The notes under the pieces are model-generated. The model did no database searches and had not been told where the DNA came from. It saw nothing but the letters and a program-made list of their open reading frames with translations. From Artocarpus heterophyllus (Eukaryota > Streptophyta > Magnoliopsida > Rosales > Moraceae), in NCBI GenBank assembly GCA_025403435.1, contig CM046330.1, forward strand, positions 17,382,239-17,446,238: a stretch of DNA of 64,000 nt, given 5' to 3'. Of the stretch, positions 58,562 through 64,000 are shown one piece after another. How positions within the stretch are numbered: the stretch's first letter is position 1; each line of letters opens with the position of its first letter. Made by a program: the position numbers and the translations under genes.

Positions 58562-60488
58562 TGGTTGGCAGATCTTTTAGTTACAAAAAGAATATTAGGG
58601 CCAAAGATCAAAAAAGGCGTTCTGGATCTTATCAGCAAAAAAATTTCTTTAACTGTTCGGCATTCCAGGCATGGCCAAGCACATTTTCTTCTATTTCAAC
58701 TACCTTTTATGTGCCTAGCCAGACGATGCTAACAGCTGTCTTCACACGTATAGCTCTTCCTCTAGGTGACTCTACTTCCAACCAATTGAGAGAACCCAAA
58801 GCTAGTGTTCGTGATTTGGGAACAAGAGCTCTCAGGGAGTTTTTAGATTCTCACCAGCAGAGTATCACTCTTAATCTCTTAATTGATCTAAATAACTTAT
58901 GAGACTTACTCCCTATTTATAGAGGTTGGGTCTAGAGTCAGTCCTCATTAGATAAGGTCTCAAAAATTCAAATCAGAATCAAATTCGGATCAATATATGA
59001 TGAAATCTGCGTAAAAACACGTGATCTTTTTTTCGTGCATCGGCAGGCCGATCTGTCAAATCGGTAGGCCGAACTTGCCCCATTGGCAGGCCGAACTGCT
59101 GAAAAAAAATCTCAGTGAATCTTTTATTTTCCACCCAAGATTCTATAAGATAAAGTCTTAGTTTTAATTCAAATAACCCAATAGAGAAATTATCTAATTA
59201 AAACGACTTTATATGGATAATTTCTAAGAAATTAAATGAATTCCTAATAATTCTACAAATTTATCTTGATTTAATTTATTCAAAATTAAATCAACTGATA
59301 AATAGACAAGAATTATCCAATCCCAATAATTCAACAAGTTTATCTTGAATCAATTTTGTCACAGAATTAATTCAACCGATAAACAGACATGAATTATTTG
59401 ATTCTTTCGAATTTTAGTCAATCTAATAATCTACATAAGACACCAATTATTGGAAAAGCACACCGTATCGTTACAGGATATTGTGAGCTAGCAAAGGGGA
59501 CCAAATTGACCTATATAGTTTAAGCTCACAATAATTACAAAACCCAATATCCCGATATACATTTCATAATTATCAACTCCAACACTGCTCCACTAAAAGC
59601 TTAGAGCTGTACTCTCAAACTACATAGATTTACGAAGCTCGTATAGCTAAGTCTCCATGACATATCATAGTGTATCGTATCCCCATAGGATTATCCATAA
59701 TCGGCTTAAGGACAATTCTGTTTTACCTTCCCAATTATTTTTATCTTATGTTCCATTATCTCACCATCAAAAAACTTACCATCCAAAGACAGTATACCAT
59801 TCGGTTACACCTATGTATCCAAATGGTTAAGTGCTTCAATTTTCAATTACAAGATAACGCATATAAGAGGATATCACTACCCCTAAAGAGGAGCTATGGA
59901 TTCCATATCTATGAATAACAGGTCTACGCTATCAAGAGTCATACCTCCAACATACCGGCATTTATACCACTATTAAGATGTGGGTGTCACCTTTTGGTAC
60001 ATCAAAAGACACAAGTCAAGACAACGGGCCCATTATTCATCTCAGGATTAAGATACAATACAAATGATTGTCTAAAGTGAATTCATTTGCTGAGACATAA
60101 TTATTAATCCAAATCAATTCACTTTATATCCTGATCCAATGCATCATCACCAATGATAATGTGCCAATGTTTCTATTCATGTAGTCCACCTCGGATGGTC
60201 AAGACAAACCATCTCCCAATAAGGATATAGACAACATAACAATTGCGGATCTTATGATTTAGATTGTCACCTTAAGAATCATGTCTTCTGCATAATTTCT
60301 CCATCATATGCCCAATTCTTAAAGGTTTAGACTGACAGTCTCAGACTTTATTTGCTTATCATACATTCAACAAATATGAACATACATAGGACAAGATTTA
60401 GTATATAAACAATAAATAAATTCTTTATTAATAAAAATGTCTCCAAAAACTTATTACATTTTTACTCCTTAGGGCATACATGTCTAAC
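58562..60488 (-). repeat. 3' LTR of copia element 2
   Basis: The right end ATACATGTCTAACA abuts the tract at 60489. The left end is placed near 58562 (TTGGTTGGCAG, read as a decayed TGTTGG) and is uncertain. It includes an LTR promoter candidate, TATAAATAGGG on the minus strand (58911-58922). Confidence 0.7.
58911..58922 (-). promoter_or_regulatory. LTR TATA box of copia element 2
   Basis: The minus-strand TATAAATAGGGAG is a typical retrotransposon LTR core promoter motif in the right relative position. Confidence 0.55.
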
Positions 60489-60500
60489 AATCTCCCACTT
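60489..60500 (-). other. Polypurine tract of copia element 2
   Basis: CAAGTGGGAGAT on the minus strand directly precedes TGTTAGACATG, the LTR start. It is identical to the tract of copia element 1. Confidence 0.88.
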
Positions 60501-60527
60501 GCACTAAGTGAGTAAATATGACAAATC

Positions 60528-61950
60528 TCACATCCCCATAGCTTCCACATGCCTTTTGAAGACTCTCCTAGTAAATGTCTTCGTAAATGGATCAGCTAAA
60601 TTGTCCTCTAACGTGATCTTGCACACCGTGACATGCCCGCCCTCAACGAAGTCTTTTATCACATGATGCTTCCGATCAATATGCTTACTCTTCTTGTGAA
60701 ATCTTGGTTCCTTAGCATTAGCTACCGACGCACTGTTATCACAGTATGGTAATACCGCCTTATCCATACTAGGAACTACCTCAAGATCCCTAAGGAACTT
60801 GTAGAGCGACATTGCTTCTTTCAAAGCGTCACTAGCTGCCACATACTAGGGCTCCATCGTTAAATCTGAAGTGCAATCTTGCTTCACACTTCTCCAACTG
60901 ATGGCACTGTCACCCGGAGTAAACACAAAACCCGAGGTCGATTTCCTAGAATCTAAACAGGATTAAAAATCCAAGTCAGTATATCCTAGAGGAGTCAAGT
61001 CCTTACCCGAATACACAAGCATATACCCTCGACTCCTTCTGAGGTACTTGAAAATATGCTTAACCGCAACCCAGTGGCTTGGTCTTGGATCCGCCTGAAA
61101 TTGACTTACAATCCCAACTACATAACAAATATCTGGTCTTGTACAAAGCGTGGCATACATGTGACTACCCACTGCCGAAGCATAAGGCACCTTCTTCATG
61201 TATTATCTTTCTTTATTACACTTTGGAGAGTCTTTCTTAGAAAGAGTAATTCCAGACCTAGATGGTTGCCTACCTTTCTTGGAATCTTGCATTGCAAACC
61301 TCTTGAGAATTTTATCTATGTAGCCGCCCTAGGATAAAGCTATCATTTTGTTCTTCCTATCCCGAAAGATGTGGATACCGAGAACAAAATTAGCCTTACC
61401 CAAGTCCTTCATGTCAAACTGCTTGGTCAACCATATTTTGACAGATGACAACGCCCTAATGTCATTGCTAATTAGCAGAATGTCATTTACATAGAGTAGT
61501 AGAAAAACCACATTTCCATTCTTAATGTGTTTGTAAACACATGGCTCATCCACATTTTCTGAGAACCCATAAGTCTTGATCACCTGATCAAATCTTATGT
61601 TCCAAGAACGGGAAGCCTGCTTAAGTCCATAAATTGACTTTAGTAGCTTACAAACCTTACCCTCTTAACCCTTGACCTTGAATCCGTCTGGTTGTTCCAT
61701 ATAAATGGACTCATCAGGATAGCCATTTAGAAAAGCCGTCTTGACATCCATCTACCAAATCTCGTAGTCGAGAGCGGCAGCTATGGACAAGAGAATCCAG
61801 ATAGACTTATGCATGGCTATAAGCGAAAAGGTTTCCTCGTAATCGAGTCCTTCCTCAGGTTTCGACCTTTCCATGAACTCCCCTTTTCCTCTTGTAGATC
61901 CACTTACACCCTATGGGTTTTACCCCTTTGGGAAGATCCATAAGTTCCTA
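60528..61950 (-). pseudogene. Copia element 2 RT and RNase H, mutated
   Basis: RT C-terminal half: FSENVDEPCVYKHIKNGNVVFLLLYVNDILL at 61583 onward, where the catalytic YVDD box reads YVND. Then FDMKDLGKANFVLGIHI follows. The linker and RNase H region carry VPYASAVGSHMYATLCTRPDI, VKHIFKYLRRSRGYMLVYSG and GYTD, then after a break SLYKFLRDL, YCDNSASVANAKEPRFHKKSKHIDRKHHVI and ITLEDNLADPFTK. It ends HVEAMGM with a stop at 60528. In-frame stops occur near 60847, 60960 and 61328. The Asp-to-Asn change alone should abolish polymerase activity. Confidence 0.9.
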
Positions 61951-63296
61951 GACCTGATTAGTCTCCATAGACTTCATCTCTGTGTTCATGGCCTCTGTCC
62001 AGAGTCTTAAATCAACATCCTCTATAGCCTCTGCGTAAGTATAAGGATCCTTGTCATGTTCATTTGGTTCAGCCAAAAAGACCTCCCCATTGAACATATA
62101 CCTCTCAGGTTGACGCCCGATCCTCCCACTACGCTGAAGCCACTTAGGTTGTTGTTCAGGTTTGTTTGGTTTTTCTACACTGATCGGAATGGTTTCATTC
62201 GAAACCTTCAAAGTGATTGGATCACTCCTTAACTCCTCAAGCACCACTTTGCTTCGAGGTTTAAACTCATCCATGTAACTCTCCTCAAGGAAAGTTGCAT
62301 TTGTTGAAACCACGACTTTATTTTCCTTTGGGTTACAAAAATAACCCCTTTAGTCTCTTTTGGATATCCTACAGACACGCAAACTTCCAAACGTGCTTCC
62401 AACTTCTTCGCATCCTTAAACAAAATATAAGCTGGACATCCCCATATGCGAATATGGTTTAAGGATGTCTTCCTACCCATCCACAACTCGTGAGGAGTTT
62501 TAGGGACCGATTTTGAAATCACATTGTTCAAAAGATAACATGTGGTTTGTAGTGCATATCCCCAAAAGGATAAAGCCAATGATGAATAACTCATCATGGA
62601 CCTGACCATGTCCAATAAAGTCCTATTTCTTCTCTCTGCTATGCCATTCTGCTGCGGAGTGCCTGAGGCAGTCAAATGGGATAAAATCCCGTTCTCTAAT
62701 AAGTGTCCCAAGAACTTATTAGAAATGTATTCTCGACCTTGATCGGATTGAAGTGCCTTTATGGGTCTACCTAATTGCTTTTCCACTTCAGCCTGAAACT
62801 CCCTGAACTTGTCAAAAGTTTCTCTTTTGTGGTGCATCAGGTACACATACCCATATCTTGAGTAATCGTCAAATAAAGTGATGAAGTACTCATACCTTCC
62901 TCGTGCCCGGATGTTCATTGGTCCGTAAACTTCACTATGCACAAGTTCTAGAACCTCTTCGGCCTTATTGCCCTTAGACCCATATGGTCTTTTGGTCATT
63001 TTACCCTCCAAACGTGATTCACATTGAGGTATAGATTCCACCTTTAAGTGTCTTAAAGGTCCATCCTTTATCAACCTTTGAATCCTATTCAGGTTAATAT
63101 GACCAAGGTGCAAATGCCAAAGATAAGTCTTATTAGAGTGAGGAGTTTTAAGTTTTTTAGAGTTATTATCATTCATCTCAGCATTAAGCAGTAAGTCCAT
63201 CTTAGGTTTGATAAAATATAGATTATTTTGCATCCATCCAAAACAAATAAAAGATTTGTTTTTACGAATCACCACTTTATTATTAAAAGAAACCAA
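61948..63296 (-). pseudogene. Copia element 2 integrase and linker
   Basis: GAG-pre-integrase [20 protein letters not shown]; zinc motif remnant [15 protein letters not shown], where the second Cys of the expected C-x2-C is Arg; core [17 protein letters not shown] (Glu where Asp is usual in HSDVYGP); [38 protein letters not shown]. Then [13 protein letters not shown] and IWGCPAYI follow. A frameshift near 62330 separates [10 protein letters not shown] from the linker [26 protein letters not shown] (62313-61948). The motifs are those of copia integrase (DDE). The core Asp and Cys changes suggest inactivity. Confidence 0.9.
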
Positions 63297-63542
63297 ATAG
63301 GAGTCTTTAAATAAACAAGCTACATTAATTAAATTCCTTTTAAATTTAGGGACATAAAAATAATCTCAAAAAATTAAATTCCTATAATTATCAAAATAAA
63401 GATGGACGTCTCTCACTGCTTTCGCTAAGACCAAGGATCCATCGCCCATCCGAAGCGTGAAGTCTTCATGTAGCAGACTTCTTGTTTCTTTGAACCCCTG
63501 TAGAGAAACACAAACATGATTAGTTGCACCAGAATCTATAAC
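63297..63542 (-). pseudogene. Copia element 2 protease
   Basis: Directly after the gag stop the same frame reads VIDSGATNHVC, the aspartic protease active-site motif (D-S-G-A), then LRMGDGSLVLAKAV. Another in-frame stop near 63363 precedes [20 protein letters not shown], the usual end of this domain. The frame is otherwise continuous with gag and integrase. Confidence 0.82.
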
Positions 63543-64000
63543 CTAAATGTCACTGGATTCCTCAACCAAACAAGTTTCTAAATACAGAAGATCACAACTA
63601 CCTCCTTTGGAAAGGAAGTCCTTACAATGCTTCTTTATGTGCCCGACCTTCTCGCAGAAGAAGCACTTAAGTTTCTTCGGGTTCTTCTTCTTCTTTTTCT
63701 TGCTCTTGGTGCTAGCAGGAATAGAAGACTTCCCATTTTTGGCTTGTTGCCTCTTTCCATTCCCAGAGTTGGGATTGGAACCAGAGGCAGCTACCAAATT
63801 GGCCTCTCCACACGCAGGTGACTCCCTGATCAACAGTTCGAACTCCTGTAACTGTTTCATCAATTTTGTTAAGGTCATATCCCGCCTATTGCTCAAATTA
63901 AAAGTAGCTCTAAATGGAATAAATTCCTTTGACAGAGTCTCAAAGACCATAGTCATCTGAGTTTCAGCATCGATGTCGGCTCCGTTGGTTTGAGCCTCAG
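63543..64000 (-). pseudogene. Copia element 2 gag, C-terminal part, runs off the window
   Basis: It is open in one frame from the window edge (EAQTNGADIDAETQMTMVFETL). It contains SKEFIPFRATFNL, LTKLMKQLQEFELLI, a Lys-rich stretch, and the CCHC zinc knuckle CFFCEKVGHIKKHC (about 63620-63662). It ends at a stop after EESSDI at 63543. In related copia elements gag and protease are one polyprotein, so this stop is probably a lesion. Confidence 0.88.

Larger units (their letters stand above)
58562..64000 (-). mobile_element. Ty1/copia LTR retrotransposon 2, cut by the window end
   Basis: The 3' LTR at 58562-60488 is followed by a polypurine tract and then by RNase H, RT, integrase, protease and gag on the minus strand, which is the copia order. 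Only a few stops and frameshifts are seen, so it is much better preserved than the element at 33269-46705. The 5' LTR and PBS would lie beyond 64000. Confidence 0.9.

Noticed and set aside
63547..63960. Plus-strand Leu/Phe-rich frame of 137 codons
   Set aside because: It is an exact shadow of the copia gag zinc-knuckle region on the minus strand.
1..64000. Novel multi-gene defence or metabolic cluster
   Set aside because: The three host genes (MESD-like, HAD, ORC5) have no known joint role and are separated by transposons, so no cluster can be supported.

Overview
This is nuclear DNA from a flowering plant, most likely a eudicot. The evidence is AT-rich intergenic sequence, GT-AG introns, a plant-type ORC5, a plant HAD-family hydrolase, and a dense load of Ty1/copia, Ty3/gypsy, PIF/Harbinger, TRIM and MITE elements with primer-binding sites matching plant initiator tRNA-Met. 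I could not identify the species. No bacterial genes, CRISPR arrays, rRNA or tRNA genes were recognised.

Only three conventional host genes were found. (1) 9975-10761 (+) is a three-exon gene for a 200-residue secreted/ER protein with the fold signature of the LDL-receptor chaperone MESD and a C-terminal KEEL tetrapeptide. (2) 23693 down to 11638 (-) is a nine-exon gene for a HAD-superfamily (phosphoglycolate-phosphatase-like) hydrolase of about 266 residues. Its third exon is split by an 8.9-kb Ty3/gypsy retrotransposon, and its fourth exon carries a one-base surplus in a C7 run. (3) 29563-32041 (+) is an apparently intact four-exon gene for origin recognition complex subunit 5 (539 residues).

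Layout: 345-1795, a 487-bp tandem repeat; 2824-9033, a 6.2-kb PIF/Harbinger DNA transposon with both of its genes, decayed, plus a 32-bp minisatellite; 9905-10962, the MESD-like gene; 11638-23693, the HAD gene split by the Ty3 element 13864-22754, which itself holds a copia solo LTR at 17142-18751; 23.9-28.4 kb, MITEs in AT-rich DNA; 28.7-32.2 kb, ORC5; 33269-46705, a Ty1/copia element (minus strand) whose leader holds a Ty3-type solo LTR (40757-43738) and another AT-rich insert; 46.7-50.4 kb, low-information intergenic DNA; 50.4-57.6 kb, a GC-richer relic of a gypsy-type gag-like gene split by a second solo-LTR-like element (53122-56746); 57867-58206, a compact TRIM with identical LTRs; 58562 to the window end, a second, better preserved copia element.

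The gene neighbours show no functional link. The most interesting observation is at the HAD locus. The target-site copy at the inner edge of the Ty3 insertion has changed from CGGCT to CAGCT. This makes an AG that could let the whole retrotransposon be spliced out as an intron, in frame, at a cost of two codons. I found no convincing novel multi-gene system; the novelty is in transposon-gene structure.
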